DNA from: Pseudomonas cavernicola | GTDB lineage: Bacteria > Pseudomonadota > Gammaproteobacteria > Pseudomonadales > Pseudomonadaceae | Direction: 5' to 3' | DNA length: 64,000 bases | NCBI RefSeq assembly: GCF_003596405.1 | Contig: NZ_QYUR01000006.1 | Coordinates: 1,116,001 to 1,180,000, forward strand | Shown: in pieces, positions 48,491 to 57,364 of the stretch | How positions within the stretch are numbered: the first letter of the stretch is position 1 | How the letters are laid out: each line of letters begins with the position of its first letter | Position numbers and translations under genes: made by a program | Notes under the pieces: model-generated | Databases searched by the model: none | Seen by the model: only the letters and a program-made list of their open reading frames with translations | What the model was told of the DNA's origin: nothing

Positions 48491-49673
48491 AAACCTGCTC
48501 CTTCATCAGCTCGGCGGCGCAGCGGGCAATGCGCCGGCAGGCGTCCTGCAGCGGCGCACTACCAAGCACCAACCCCAAGCGGATATGCCCGGCGGCACTG
48601 GGGCCGAAAGCTTCGCCGGCCAGCACCGAGACACCGTGGCGATCCAGCAGGCGGTCGGCGAAGGCTTGCGCGCTAAGCCCGGTGTCACGGATATCGACCA
48701 TCACGAACATCCCGCCGTCGGGCTTCAGCGCGCGCAGGCCGGGACAGTCGGCGAGGCATGCGCAGACCAGGTCGCGGCGCTGCCGATAGGCTTCGCGCAT
48801 CGCCTCCAGTTCCGGCAATTGCGCTTCCAGCGCCACACAGGCGGCGTCTTGGATGAAGTCCGGTGAGCCATAGAGCATGCACAACGCCAGGTTGCCGAGA
48901 TGCTCGGCCAGCGCCGCTGGCGCCACCACCCAGCCGACCCGCCAACCGGTCATGGCGTGGGATTTCGACAGACTGTTGAGGGTCGCGGTGCGTTCGGCCA
49001 TACCCGGCAGACTCGCCGGGCTGATGTGCTCGCCCTCGAACAACAGCTCGCTGTAGACCTCGTCGGAAATCAGCCACAGGTCATGGGCGATGCACAGTTC
49101 CGCCAGCGCTTGCCAGGTCGCGCGCGGCAGGCTGGCGCCGGACGGGTTGTGCGGGCTGTTCAAAGCCAGGGCGCGGGTGCGCGGGGTGATGCGCGCGGCG
49201 ACATCCTCGGGCTGCACGCGGAAGCCGTTTTCCGAGCGCACCGGCACCGGAATCACCGTAGCTCCGCAAGCGCCGAACACTGCCTCGTAGGTCACGTACA
49301 TCGGCTCGGCGACTATCACTTCATCGCCGGGGTTGAGCACGCATTGCGCCACGCTGAACAGCGCGCACTGGGCGCCGGCGAGGACCACAATCTGCTCGGC
49401 GTCGACCTGCTGGCCGCTGCGCTGGCGATGCCGCTTTGCGATGCTCTCGCGCAAGGAGCGCTTGCCGCGCACCTCGGCATAATGGGTATTGCCGGACAGC
49501 AAGCTGTCGATGGCGGCCTGGACAATCGGCACCGGAGTATCGAAATCCGGGTCGCCGACCGACAGCAAGAGCACGTCCTCACCTTGCTCCAGGCGTGCCA
49601 GGGCGCGGTAGTGAATATCCCAGGCGGCAGCACCGTCACCGGCGATACGTTGAGTCAGCGCGGAAAAACGCAT
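48483..49673 (-). CDS. aruH: arginine:pyruvate transaminase
   Basis: 396-residue class I/II aminotransferase. PLP-lysine in NSLSKSHAMTGWRVG, NSPHNPSGA and the conserved carboxylate-binding Arg in GHIRLGL. The start RFSALTQRIAGDGAAAWDIH and LLSVGDPDFDTP match P. aeruginosa AruH very closely as I recall it; AruH converts arginine to 2-ketoarginine with pyruvate as acceptor. ATG 49673 follows GAGGAT. Sits 25 bp after the AruI-like gene, the same pairing as in P. aeruginosa. Confidence 0.85.
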   Translation of the reverse strand: MRFSALTQRIAGDGAAAWDIHYRALARLEQGEDVLLLSVGDPDFDTPVPIVQAAIDSLLSGNTHYAEVRGKRSLRESIAKRHRQRSGQQVDAEQIVVLAGAQCALFSVAQCVLNPGDEVIVAEPMYVTYEAVFGACGATVIPVPVRSENGFRVQPEDVAARITPRTRALALNSPHNPSGASLPRATWQALAELCIAHDLWLISDEVYSELLFEGEHISPASLPGMAERTATLNSLSKSHAMTGWRVGWVVAPAALAEHLGNLALCMLYGSPDFIQDAACVALEAQLPELEAMREAYRQRRDLVCACLADCPGLRALKPDGGMFVMVDIRDTGLSAQAFADRLLDRHGVSVLAGEAFGPSAAGHIRLGLVLGSAPLQDACRRIARCAAELMKEQVYA

Positions 49674-49698
49674 GGTTTGATCCTCGAAGGGGTTGGCC

Positions 49699-51309
49699 TT
49701 AGCAGGCGCAGGCATGTTTGAGCTCGATCAGAGTCACGCCGGGATGGCTGAAGCCCGCACGCAGATCGTCTTGCAGTTCATCGAGGTTTTGCGGCTGCTT
49801 CACCGTGCAGCCGAATGCACGACCGAGCCCGGCGAAATCCGGGTTGCGCGGCAGCACGCCGATGGGTTCGATATCCAGCCCGAGCATGTCGTCGCGAATC
49901 TGCCCCAGCGCATCGTTGTTCCACAGCAGCACCACTAGCGGGCTATCCAACTCCTCCACGGCAGTTGCCAGTTCCTGCGCGGTGTAGAGAAAACCGCCAT
50001 CGCCGACCAGCACCAGACCGGGCCGCTCGGGCGCGCCGAACTTGGCGCCGATGCCGGCCGGCAGGCCGTAGCCGAGGGTGCCGTAGCCGGTCGGGTGCAA
50101 CCAACTGCGTGGCGCCCGGCTGGCGAAGGCGTAATTACCGGTGTAGGCCAACTGGGTCATGTCGCTGCTGATGCAAGCGTTGTCCGGCAGCACTGCCGCA
50201 ACCCGGTCGAGGATCGCCTGATGGATCGCCTGCAACGGCCCATGCCCAGTCTTGACCGCCGTGCGCAACGCGCTTACCGCTTGCGTGGCGGCACTCGCAT
50301 CGCGCTGCTGCTCCGGCAAGCGCGCCAGCAAGGCGGCGAGGGTTTCCCGCGCATCGCCGTGCAGGGCGACTGCGCAGGGGTAGAAGTCGTTGAACTTGCG
50401 CGGGTCGATATCGACGCGAATCACTTCGCCGGAGAGCGGCAGGCGCTCGCGCCAGAAGTCGGTATCGGCCATTTCGGTGCCGACCGCGAGCACCACATCA
50501 GCCTGCGCGATCAGGTTCCAACCCGGCTCGACGCAGAGCGTCGAACCGACATTCAATGGCGCTTCCGGCGGCAATAAGCCCTTACCGGCGACGCTGGTGA
50601 AGAGCGGCGCGGCCAGTCGCGTGCTCAGCGCTTGCAGCGCCTCGCCAGCATGCAGGGCACCGCCACCGGCGATGATCATCGGCCGCCGCGCTGCCTGCAG
50701 TTTCGCCACGGCTTGCATCAAGGCATCGGCCGACGGCACGCCACGGCCGGGGCGGCGCACTACTTCATTGCTCCAGTCACGCGCGACCGGCGCGGCGAGC
50801 ACGTCCAGCGGCACCGAGATATGCACCGGACGCGGCCGCTCGCTATCGAACACGGCGTAGGCGCGAGCGATCAGTTCCGGCAGGTCCTCCGCACTCAAGG
50901 CCACCGCCGAGAACGCGGTGATCGGCGCGGTCATCGCGCGTTGATCCTGGGTTTCGTGCAGGCAGCCCCAACCTTTGCCGAGGCTGGCGGTGTGGTTGAC
51001 GCTGGAGATCACCAGCAGCGGAATCGAATCCGCGTAGGCCTGGCCAATCGCCGTGGCGGCGTTGGTGACGCCGGGGCCGGTGATGATGAAGCACACGCCC
51101 GGCTTGCCGCTGACCCGCGCATAGCCGTCGGCCATGAAGCCGGCGCCCTGTTCGTGACGGGTCAGCACATGACGGATGCCGCTGCCGGGCAAACCACGGT
51201 AAAGCTCCAGGGTGTGCACACCGGGAATGCCGAACACGGTGTCGACGCCATAGTTGGCCAGCAGGCGCACCAGCGCCTGGCCTCCGGTCAAAGTTTTCAC
51301 TGCTTGCAT
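49699..51309 (-). CDS. aruI: 2-ketoarginine (5-guanidino-2-oxopentanoate) decarboxylase
   Basis: 536-residue ThDP-dependent enzyme of the acetolactate-synthase type. Catalytic Glu in RHEQGAGFMADGYAR; ThDP/Mg motif GDGG...NND (LVGDGGFLYTAQEL). Adjacent to aruH, which supplies 2-ketoarginine; the product would be 4-guanidinobutyraldehyde. ALS itself is excluded by context (no small subunit) though fold alone would allow it. ATG 51309 has GGGGTGTC upstream, a moderate site. Confidence 0.82.
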   Translation of the reverse strand: MQAVKTLTGGQALVRLLANYGVDTVFGIPGVHTLELYRGLPGSGIRHVLTRHEQGAGFMADGYARVSGKPGVCFIITGPGVTNAATAIGQAYADSIPLLVISSVNHTASLGKGWGCLHETQDQRAMTAPITAFSAVALSAEDLPELIARAYAVFDSERPRPVHISVPLDVLAAPVARDWSNEVVRRPGRGVPSADALMQAVAKLQAARRPMIIAGGGALHAGEALQALSTRLAAPLFTSVAGKGLLPPEAPLNVGSTLCVEPGWNLIAQADVVLAVGTEMADTDFWRERLPLSGEVIRVDIDPRKFNDFYPCAVALHGDARETLAALLARLPEQQRDASAATQAVSALRTAVKTGHGPLQAIHQAILDRVAAVLPDNACISSDMTQLAYTGNYAFASRAPRSWLHPTGYGTLGYGLPAGIGAKFGAPERPGLVLVGDGGFLYTAQELATAVEELDSPLVVLLWNNDALGQIRDDMLGLDIEPIGVLPRNPDFAGLGRAFGCTVKQPQNLDELQDDLRAGFSHPGVTLIELKHACAC

Positions 51310-51333
51310 GGGGTGTCTCCTCGAAAGCTTTTG

Positions 51334-51421
51334 CTCCCTCTCCCTTGAGGGAGAGGGCTGGGGAGAGGGTGCATGCGAGCGCCCTTCTCCCCCGGCCCCT
51401 CTCCCCCTAGGGAAGAGGGGA
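51334..51421. repeat. CTCTCCC-type repeat between aruI and the acyl-CoA synthetase gene
   Basis: CCCTCTCCC-TTGA-GGGAGAGGG hairpin followed by GGGGAGAGGGT and a complementary CCCCTCTCCCCC arm; same family as 32557-32800. Confidence 0.75.
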
Positions 51422-51422
51422 G

Positions 51423-53528
51423 TTATTTACCCAGGCGGATCAGCGCGTCGACCGCAACGGCGCCTTGCGCATTCACCAGCAGAGGGTTCACGTCCAGTTC
51501 CAGCAGTTGCCCGGCGTTCTCGCAGGCGTAGTCCGCCACGGCCCGGATCGCGGCGACCAACGCGTCCAGGTCCGCCGCCTCGCGACCGCGAAAGCCTTGC
51601 AGCAACGGCGCACTGCGCAAGCTCAGCAACGCCGCGCGGATCGCACCATCGGTGGTCGGCAACAGCAGGCTGCGGCTGTCCTTGAGCAGTTCGACGAGAA
51701 TCCCGCCGGCACCGATCACCAATGCCAGGCCGAAGCCCGCTTCACGCTTGATGCCGACGATCAGCTCCGCCAGCGGCGGGGTCGCCATGCGTTCGAGCAG
51801 CAGTTGATCGAAAGGCACACCCGGCGCGTAGTCGGCGATGCGCTGACGCATCTGCTCCAGCGCGTTCTGTAAGGCCGGGGCATCGCGCAGGTTGAGGGCC
51901 ACCGCACCGGCTTCGGTCTTGTGCGGCAACTCGGCACTGACCGCCTTGAGCACCAGCGGATAGCCCAGCTTCGCCGCCGCTGCCAACGCCTCGGCAGGCG
52001 TACTCAGAACGCCCTGCGGCGTCGGCAGGCCGAAGGCGCGCAAAGCCTGCTTGGACTGCCACTCATCGAGCAACTGGCCCTGGCCTTCCAGCGCCTGCGG
52101 GCAGAGCGGCAGCAATGCCGACTCGCCCAGTGCCAGTAGCGCTTGGCGGCGCTGCTGATAACCGGCAATCCGGCCCCACGCGGCCAGGCCATCTTCGACC
52201 CCTTGCAGAGCCGCCACGCCCTGCACATGCAGGCGTTCGCGGGCGCTGGCCGGCAGCAGCTCCGGAAATGCCGAAGCGACAAAACCGGTCTTGCCATGCC
52301 GTGTCAGCGCGGCGCAATACAGCTCCAGCAGCAGGTCGCATTGCGGCCTCTCGCCTGTCGCTTCACCCGGATAATCGAGAACCAACAAAGCGGCGTCGGC
52401 CGGTGTGCGCAGCGCGCTGTCGAGCATCTGGTCGAGGGCATCGCGGTCGCCCCAGATGGCGGTGGTGAAGTCCAGTGGGTTGGCCAGGTTGGCGTAGCTC
52501 GGCAGCACCTGCGCCAGCTCGACGCGCTGGCTGTCATCCAGCTTCGGCAGGCTCAAGTCGTTGCGTTCGGCATAGTCGGCGATCAGCCCGGCATCACCGC
52601 CGGAGCAAGCCAGCGCGATCAGGTTGCCGCCCGCGGGCAGGTTGCCGCAGGCAGCTGCCTTGAGGGTTTCGACGAAGCTCACCGGGCCGCTGACGCGGAT
52701 CACCCCGAGACGCTCGAAAAGGCTGTCGTACAACGCATCGGAGCCGGCCAGCGAGCTGGTGTGGCTGAGCGCCAGTTCGGCACCGATCTGCGATACGCCG
52801 GTTTTCAGCGCGATGATCGGGATGCCCTTCTCCAGCGCCTTGTGCGCCGCGCGGGCGAAGCCGGGGACGTTCTTCAGGCCTTCCAGGTGCAGGCCGATGG
52901 CGGTGACGCGCGGCTCGTCGAGCAGCACGTCCATCAATTCGGCCACGCCGAGCTGCGCCTGGTTGCCCACCGAGGCCATGTACGCCACCGGCAGCGAACG
53001 GTCGCTCATCGACAGGTTGTAGGCGAAGTTGCCGCTCTGGGTCAGCACCGCCACGCCCTTCTCCACCGGTTTGCCACCGTGCGCCACCGGCCACAGCGCG
53101 GAGCTGTGCAGGTAGTCGAGCAGGCCGTAGCAGTTGGGCCCGAGCAGCGCCATGTCGCCAGCAGCGTCGAGCAGTTGCTGTTGCAGGGCTTGGCCTTCGG
53201 CGCCGGTTTCGGCAAACCCGGAGGCATAGCAGATCGCCCCGCCCGCGCCTTTCGCGGCCAGTTCGGCCACGCAGGCGAGGGTCAATTCGCGGTTGGTGGC
53301 GATGAACACCGCATCCGGCCCACAGGGCAGGTCCGCCACCGAGCGCACGCAAGGTACGCCTTCGAGACTGTCGTGCTGCGGATTGACCAGCCACATCTGG
53401 CCTTGATAACCGCCCTCGGCGCAGCGCTTGAGCGCACGCGCCATGCTGCGCCCGCCGATGAAGGCCAGATGGCACGGCGCGAGCAGGCGTTTGAGGTTGT
53501 CTCTGATTCGTGCAGCGTGTTGGGACAT
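51423..53528 (-). CDS. acyl-CoA synthetase, NDP-forming type (acetate-CoA ligase family)
   Basis: 701 residues fusing a CoA-binding domain (LAFIGGRSMARAL; NPQHDSLEGVPC), succinyl-CoA-ligase-like domains (LSHTSSLAGSD, the region of the phosphorylated His) and a C-terminal ATP-grasp domain (KQALRAFGLPTP, LVLKAVSAELPHKTEAGAV, LDVNPLLV). Such enzymes form acyl-CoA from acids with ATP or GTP. With the neighbouring acyl-CoA dehydrogenase and enoyl-CoA hydratase it would activate and beta-oxidise a carboxylate; which one is unknown. Confidence 0.85.
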   Translation of the reverse strand: MSQHAARIRDNLKRLLAPCHLAFIGGRSMARALKRCAEGGYQGQMWLVNPQHDSLEGVPCVRSVADLPCGPDAVFIATNRELTLACVAELAAKGAGGAICYASGFAETGAEGQALQQQLLDAAGDMALLGPNCYGLLDYLHSSALWPVAHGGKPVEKGVAVLTQSGNFAYNLSMSDRSLPVAYMASVGNQAQLGVAELMDVLLDEPRVTAIGLHLEGLKNVPGFARAAHKALEKGIPIIALKTGVSQIGAELALSHTSSLAGSDALYDSLFERLGVIRVSGPVSFVETLKAAACGNLPAGGNLIALACSGGDAGLIADYAERNDLSLPKLDDSQRVELAQVLPSYANLANPLDFTTAIWGDRDALDQMLDSALRTPADAALLVLDYPGEATGERPQCDLLLELYCAALTRHGKTGFVASAFPELLPASARERLHVQGVAALQGVEDGLAAWGRIAGYQQRRQALLALGESALLPLCPQALEGQGQLLDEWQSKQALRAFGLPTPQGVLSTPAEALAAAAKLGYPLVLKAVSAELPHKTEAGAVALNLRDAPALQNALEQMRQRIADYAPGVPFDQLLLERMATPPLAELIVGIKREAGFGLALVIGAGGILVELLKDSRSLLLPTTDGAIRAALLSLRSAPLLQGFRGREAADLDALVAAIRAVADYACENAGQLLELDVNPLLVNAQGAVAVDALIRLGK

Positions 53529-53546
53529 GACTGTTCTCCTGCCCGA

Positions 53547-54707
53547 TCAGCGCAGCAACGGCCGCAGCAGCTCGCGGGAAATGATGTGGCGCTGGATTTC
53601 CGAGGTGCCTTCCCAGATCCGCTCGATCCGCGCGTTGCGCCAGATGCGCTCCACCGGGCCTTCGTCCATCAGGCCCATGCCGCCGAAAATCTGCACCGCT
53701 TCATCCGCCACCCGGCCGAGCACTTCGCTGGCGAACAGCTTGGCCATGCCGGCCTCGCCGTCGGTCATCGTGCCCTGGTCCATCTTCCAGGCGGTGTGCA
53801 GGGTCAGCAGCTCGGCGGCGCGGATTTCCGTGGCCATGTCGGCCAGCTTGAACGACACGCCCTGGTAGCTGCCGATGGGTTGGCCGAACTGTTTGCGATC
53901 CGCCGCCCATTGCAGCGATACATCCAACGCGCGCTGGGCCTGGCCGATGCAGTTGGCGGCGACCATCACTCGCCCGGCGGTGAGCCAGGCGTTGGCGACG
54001 TCCCAACCCTTGCCCACCTCGCCGAGCACTTTCGAGGCCGGTACGCGGCAGTCGTCAAAGAAGATTTCATAGGTGTGGTAGCCGCGGTTACTCACGCACT
54101 TCGGCCCGCGGCGGATGGTCATGCCGGGGGTATCGCGGTCGACCAGGAAGGAGGTCACGGCGTTGCGCTTGCGGCCGTTGTGTTCGTAGGTATCGGTAAC
54201 GGCGAAGACGATGGCGAAGTCGGCGTGCCCGGCGTGGCTGATGAAGTGCTTGCTGCCATTCAGCACAAAGTCGTCGCCGTCAGGCACGGCGCGGGTCTTG
54301 ATCGAGTTGGCATCGGAGCCGGCGCCCGGCTCGGTGAGTGCGAAGCAGTCGATCTTCTCGCCCTGGATGCTTGGCAGCAGGTAGTCCTCGATCTGCTGGC
54401 CCTTGCAGGCCATGAGGATTTTCGACGGCCGCGCGACGAACACATGCAACGCCCATGAGCATTTCGCCAACTCACGCTCGATCAGCGCCTGCGACAGGTA
54501 GTCGAGGCCACCGCCGCCGACTTCTTCCGGCATGTTGAAGGCATAGAAACCAGCGGCGATGGCCTTGCCGCGAATCTGCGCGGCCAGCTCCGGGGAGACC
54601 GCATCAGCACGGTCGACCGCCTCTTCATGGGGCAGCAGCTCCTTCTCGACGAAGCTGCGCACCGCGGCGACCAACATTTCTTGTTCTTGGCTCAGTTGGA
54701 AGTTCAT
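53547..54707 (-). CDS. acyl-CoA dehydrogenase
   Basis: 386-residue FAD enzyme. CFALTEPGAGSDA (FAD-binding), VSNRGYHTYEIFFDD, and the C-terminal IWEGTSEIQRHI with the catalytic glutamate are intact. Length is standard. 18 bp before the acyl-CoA synthetase in the operon; introduces the double bond that the hydratase would use. Confidence 0.93.
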   Translation of the reverse strand: MNFQLSQEQEMLVAAVRSFVEKELLPHEEAVDRADAVSPELAAQIRGKAIAAGFYAFNMPEEVGGGGLDYLSQALIERELAKCSWALHVFVARPSKILMACKGQQIEDYLLPSIQGEKIDCFALTEPGAGSDANSIKTRAVPDGDDFVLNGSKHFISHAGHADFAIVFAVTDTYEHNGRKRNAVTSFLVDRDTPGMTIRRGPKCVSNRGYHTYEIFFDDCRVPASKVLGEVGKGWDVANAWLTAGRVMVAANCIGQAQRALDVSLQWAADRKQFGQPIGSYQGVSFKLADMATEIRAAELLTLHTAWKMDQGTMTDGEAGMAKLFASEVLGRVADEAVQIFGGMGLMDEGPVERIWRNARIERIWEGTSEIQRHIISRELLRPLLR

Positions 54708-54736
54708 CTTTCTTACCTGTCGAGGCTGGCTGGCGA

Positions 54737-55528
54737 TCAGCGGCCGATGAAGTTAGGGGAGCGTTTTTCCACCGCTGCGCGTAGCGCTTCGGCGCCGTCT
54801 TGGCTGCGGCCACAGAGCAGGCCGGCGGTCAGTTCCGCGCTCAGCTGCTCGGGCAAGCTGCGCTGCGCACCTTCACGCAGCAGTTTCTTGGTCTGGGCGA
54901 ATGCGAAGGTCGGGCCGCTGGCCAGCCGCGAAGCCAATTCGCCAACGCTGGCGAGCAATTGCTCATCGGCGCACAGCTCACCGACCAGCCCCGTGGCCAA
55001 AGCACGCTCGGCATTCCAGAGTTCGTCGAGGAACAGCAGACGCTTGGCCTGTTCGCTGCCGATCAAGCGCGGCAGGTGCCAGCTCGCACCGGCATCCGGC
55101 GAGTAGGCCATGCTGGTGTAGCCAGCCTTGAAGCGCGCGGACTGCGCGGCGAGGCGAAAATCGCAGCACAGCGTCAGATCCATCCCGGCGCCGACGGCAG
55201 TGCCGTTGATGGCGGCGATGGTCGGTTTATCCAGGCTGTGCAGGCGGGTCATCAGGGCATGGGCGGCCTCCGTCCAGCCATAGCTTTCCAGCGCGCCACG
55301 GGCTTCGGCCTCGGCCCATTCGGCGAGGTCGGCGCCGGCGCAGAAGCTGCGGCCATTGCCGGTCAGTACCAGCACGCGCACGGCCGGGTCGGCATTCAGC
55401 TCATCCAGCAAGGCGTGCAGTCCCTTCAGCGTCGGGATGTCCAGTGCGTTGCGCTGCTGCGGACGATTCAGGGTGATCCAGGCGATGCCGGCTTCCACCT
55501 GGCTGAGCAGAGGCGATTGAGTAGTCAT
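54737..55528 (-). CDS. enoyl-CoA hydratase/isomerase
   Basis: 263-residue crotonase-fold protein: LNRPQQRNALD, NGRSFCAGADLAEWA (oxyanion loop), NGTAVGAGMDLTLCCDFRLA. The second catalytic Glu position of classical hydratases is replaced by Tyr/Ser-rich SMAYSPDAGASW, as in isomerase-like members. ATG 55528 follows GAGGATT; the longer frame is unsupported. First gene of the minus-strand operon ending at the aldehyde dehydrogenase. Confidence 0.9.
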   Translation of the reverse strand: MTTQSPLLSQVEAGIAWITLNRPQQRNALDIPTLKGLHALLDELNADPAVRVLVLTGNGRSFCAGADLAEWAEAEARGALESYGWTEAAHALMTRLHSLDKPTIAAINGTAVGAGMDLTLCCDFRLAAQSARFKAGYTSMAYSPDAGASWHLPRLIGSEQAKRLLFLDELWNAERALATGLVGELCADEQLLASVGELASRLASGPTFAFAQTKKLLREGAQRSLPEQLSAELTAGLLCGRSQDGAEALRAAVEKRSPNFIGR

Positions 55529-55819
55529 GCGAATCCTCGTCTTGTTGTGTTTGTCATGAGGTAGGGAAGTGCATGGGGAGATACTAAACGAGTGTTCAAC
55601 AAGCTCACAATCCACCCGCATGAGGGCCTGTAACGCCTGTAACAATCGCGCTAAGCAGCTGTTCTGGAAGGGGAATCAGGAAAGAGAGGTGGCTCGAGCG
55701 AGCGCAGTTGTTACAACTTTGAACAACTCAGGACCGACACCGAGGGCGGAAGCCGAAGCAAGGGTGATCGCAACGAACCAGAGGGAATCCGCTGCGAATA
55801 GGAAGGGAACGAAGCACTA

Positions 55820-56362
55820 TCAGTCTTCGCTGCTGTGCACTACCACCAGTAACTCGGCCTGGGTGTCGCCCAGCGAGCGAATGCGGTGGGGTTTCTGTGC
55901 GTTGAAATGCAGGGCGTCGCCGCGATTGAGGATGACTCGCTCAGTCATGAAATCGACCTCCACCTGGCCCTCGTGGACGAAGAGGAATTCCTCGCCGAGG
56001 TGTTCCTTGAAGGTGGAGGTGCTGAAGTCCGCTGGCGGGTAGATGATGAACGGCAGCAGCGTCAGCCCGCTGACCTGCGTCGCCAGCACCGCATAGGCCG
56101 GGGCCTCGTCGTTCGCCGCAAGCGACTTGCGCTGGTCGCTGCGCACCAGGCTGTAGCTGTCGAGCTTGTCGCCCCCCTCCGAGAACAGCTCTTCGACGTT
56201 GACGTTGAGGGCCTTCGAGAGTTTCAGCGCCGCCGCGATCGACGGAGTGTTCAACCCCCGCTCCACCTTGGACAGGTAGCTTTTCGTCATGCCGGTTTTT
56301 TCGGCCAACGTCTCCAGCGTGACGCCAAGTTTTTTTCTCAACAGTTTCAAACGGATAGACAT
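55820..56362 (-). CDS. XRE-family regulator with cupin sensor domain
   Basis: 180 residues: N-terminal HTH (GVTLETLAEKTGMTKSYLSK, residues 13-32) and C-terminal cupin (EHLGEEFLFVHEGQVEVDF, RGDALHFNAQKPH). Such regulators usually control amino-acid or polyamine catabolism and often repress themselves. Divergent from the class II aldolase gene across an operator-like region with three TGTGTCAT half-sites. Start ATG 56362; no strong Shine-Dalgarno. Confidence 0.88.
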   Translation of the reverse strand: MSIRLKLLRKKLGVTLETLAEKTGMTKSYLSKVERGLNTPSIAAALKLSKALNVNVEELFSEGGDKLDSYSLVRSDQRKSLAANDEAPAYAVLATQVSGLTLLPFIIYPPADFSTSTFKEHLGEEFLFVHEGQVEVDFMTERVILNRGDALHFNAQKPHRIRSLGDTQAELLVVVHSSED

Positions 56363-56403
56363 GCTTTAAGCCATCACTCTGGGGATGCAGCAGTTTTCGA
56401 CTT

Positions 56404-56447
56404 GCGAATGACACATTGTGTCATGTAGCTTGTTTTGTGTCATTCGC
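56404..56447. promoter_or_regulatory. repeated operator in the XRE/aldolase divergent region
   Basis: Outer arms GCGAATGACACA (56404-56415) and TGTGTCATTCGC (56436-56447) are perfect inverted repeats. An extra TGTGTCAT at 56417-56424 makes a second palindrome, ATGACACATTGTGTCAT, with the left arm. Likely binding site of the XRE-cupin protein. Confidence 0.7.
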
Positions 56448-56521
56448 AGCCTGGCGTGCTCGATCCAGCAGCCAGCAAAGGCGAATCCCCTTGTGCATAC
56501 CCTGCAACCAGGAGCCCAAAA

Positions 56522-57304
56522 ATGGCTGAGACACTCGCGTTACCCAAAGACCAACTGATCCAACAAGCGCTTGTGCAAATGAAGACCAACCTTGCCGATA
56601 ATACGTGGAGCGACCGGCAAAAGCTGGCCCTTACCTGCCGCATTCTGTTCGAAGGGGGCCACGATTCCGGCCTCGCCGGGCAGATCACCGCGCGTGGCCC
56701 GACACCCGGCACCTACTACACCCAGCAACTGGGCCTGGGCTTCGATGAAATCAGCGCAGGCAACCTGCTGCTGGTCGATGAAGACCTCAAGGTATTGCAC
56801 GGCTCGGGCATGCCCAACCCGGCCAACCGCTTCCACAGCTGGGTGTATCGCGCCCGTCCAGACGTGAACTGCATCATCCATACCCACCCGGTGCATGTCG
56901 CCGCGCTGTCAATGCTCGAAGTACCGCTGGTGATCTCGCACATGGACCTGTGCCCGCTCTACGACGACTGCGCATTCCTGAAAACCTGGCCCGGCGTGCC
57001 GGTGGGTAACGAGGAAGGCGAGATCATCTCCAAGGCCCTCGGCGACAAACGCGCCATTCTCCTCTCGCACCACGGCCAGTTGGTCACCGGCGCCAGCATC
57101 GAGGAGGCATGCGTGCTCGCGGTACTCATCGAGCGCGCGGCGAAGATGCAGCTACTGGCCATGGCCGCAGGCGAGATCACGCCGATTCCCCCGGCCCTGG
57201 CCAAGGAAGCGCACGACTGGATTTCCACCCCGAAACGCCATGGCGCTGCCTTCAACTATTACGCCCGGCGCAGTCTGCGTGAGCACAGCGACTGCCTGAG
57301 CTGA
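56522..57304 (+). CDS. class II aldolase/adducin-family protein
   Basis: 260 residues. Zinc ligands in IIHTHPVHVA and LLSHHGQLV; GHDSGLAGQITAR at the N-side binds substrate phosphate or carboxylate in relatives. ATG 56522 follows AGGAG. Forms a probable operon with the DapA-family gene 60 bp downstream. In P. aeruginosa a similar trio (regulator, aldolase, DapA-like) exists; substrate unknown. Confidence 0.87.
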   Translation: MAETLALPKDQLIQQALVQMKTNLADNTWSDRQKLALTCRILFEGGHDSGLAGQITARGPTPGTYYTQQLGLGFDEISAGNLLLVDEDLKVLHGSGMPNPANRFHSWVYRARPDVNCIIHTHPVHVAALSMLEVPLVISHMDLCPLYDDCAFLKTWPGVPVGNEEGEIISKALGDKRAILLSHHGQLVTGASIEEACVLAVLIERAAKMQLLAMAAGEITPIPPALAKEAHDWISTPKRHGAAFNYYARRSLREHSDCLS

Positions 57305-57364
57305 GTCTTCGGCGCGTTCAACCCGCACTCCCAAGTGCTACCCACTCGAATACAGGTACGCCTC

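Noticed and set aside
47078..48676. 532-codon plus-strand frame over the aldehyde dehydrogenase
   Set aside because: Antisense to a gene with intact catalytic motifs; low-complexity Arg/His/Gln composition.
49699..51309. Acetolactate synthase large subunit
   Set aside because: Same fold, but it has no small subunit gene and is paired with an AruH-type transaminase.
52143..54458. 771-codon plus-strand frame across the acyl-CoA synthetase and dehydrogenase
   Set aside because: Spans two real genes on the other strand; no family features.
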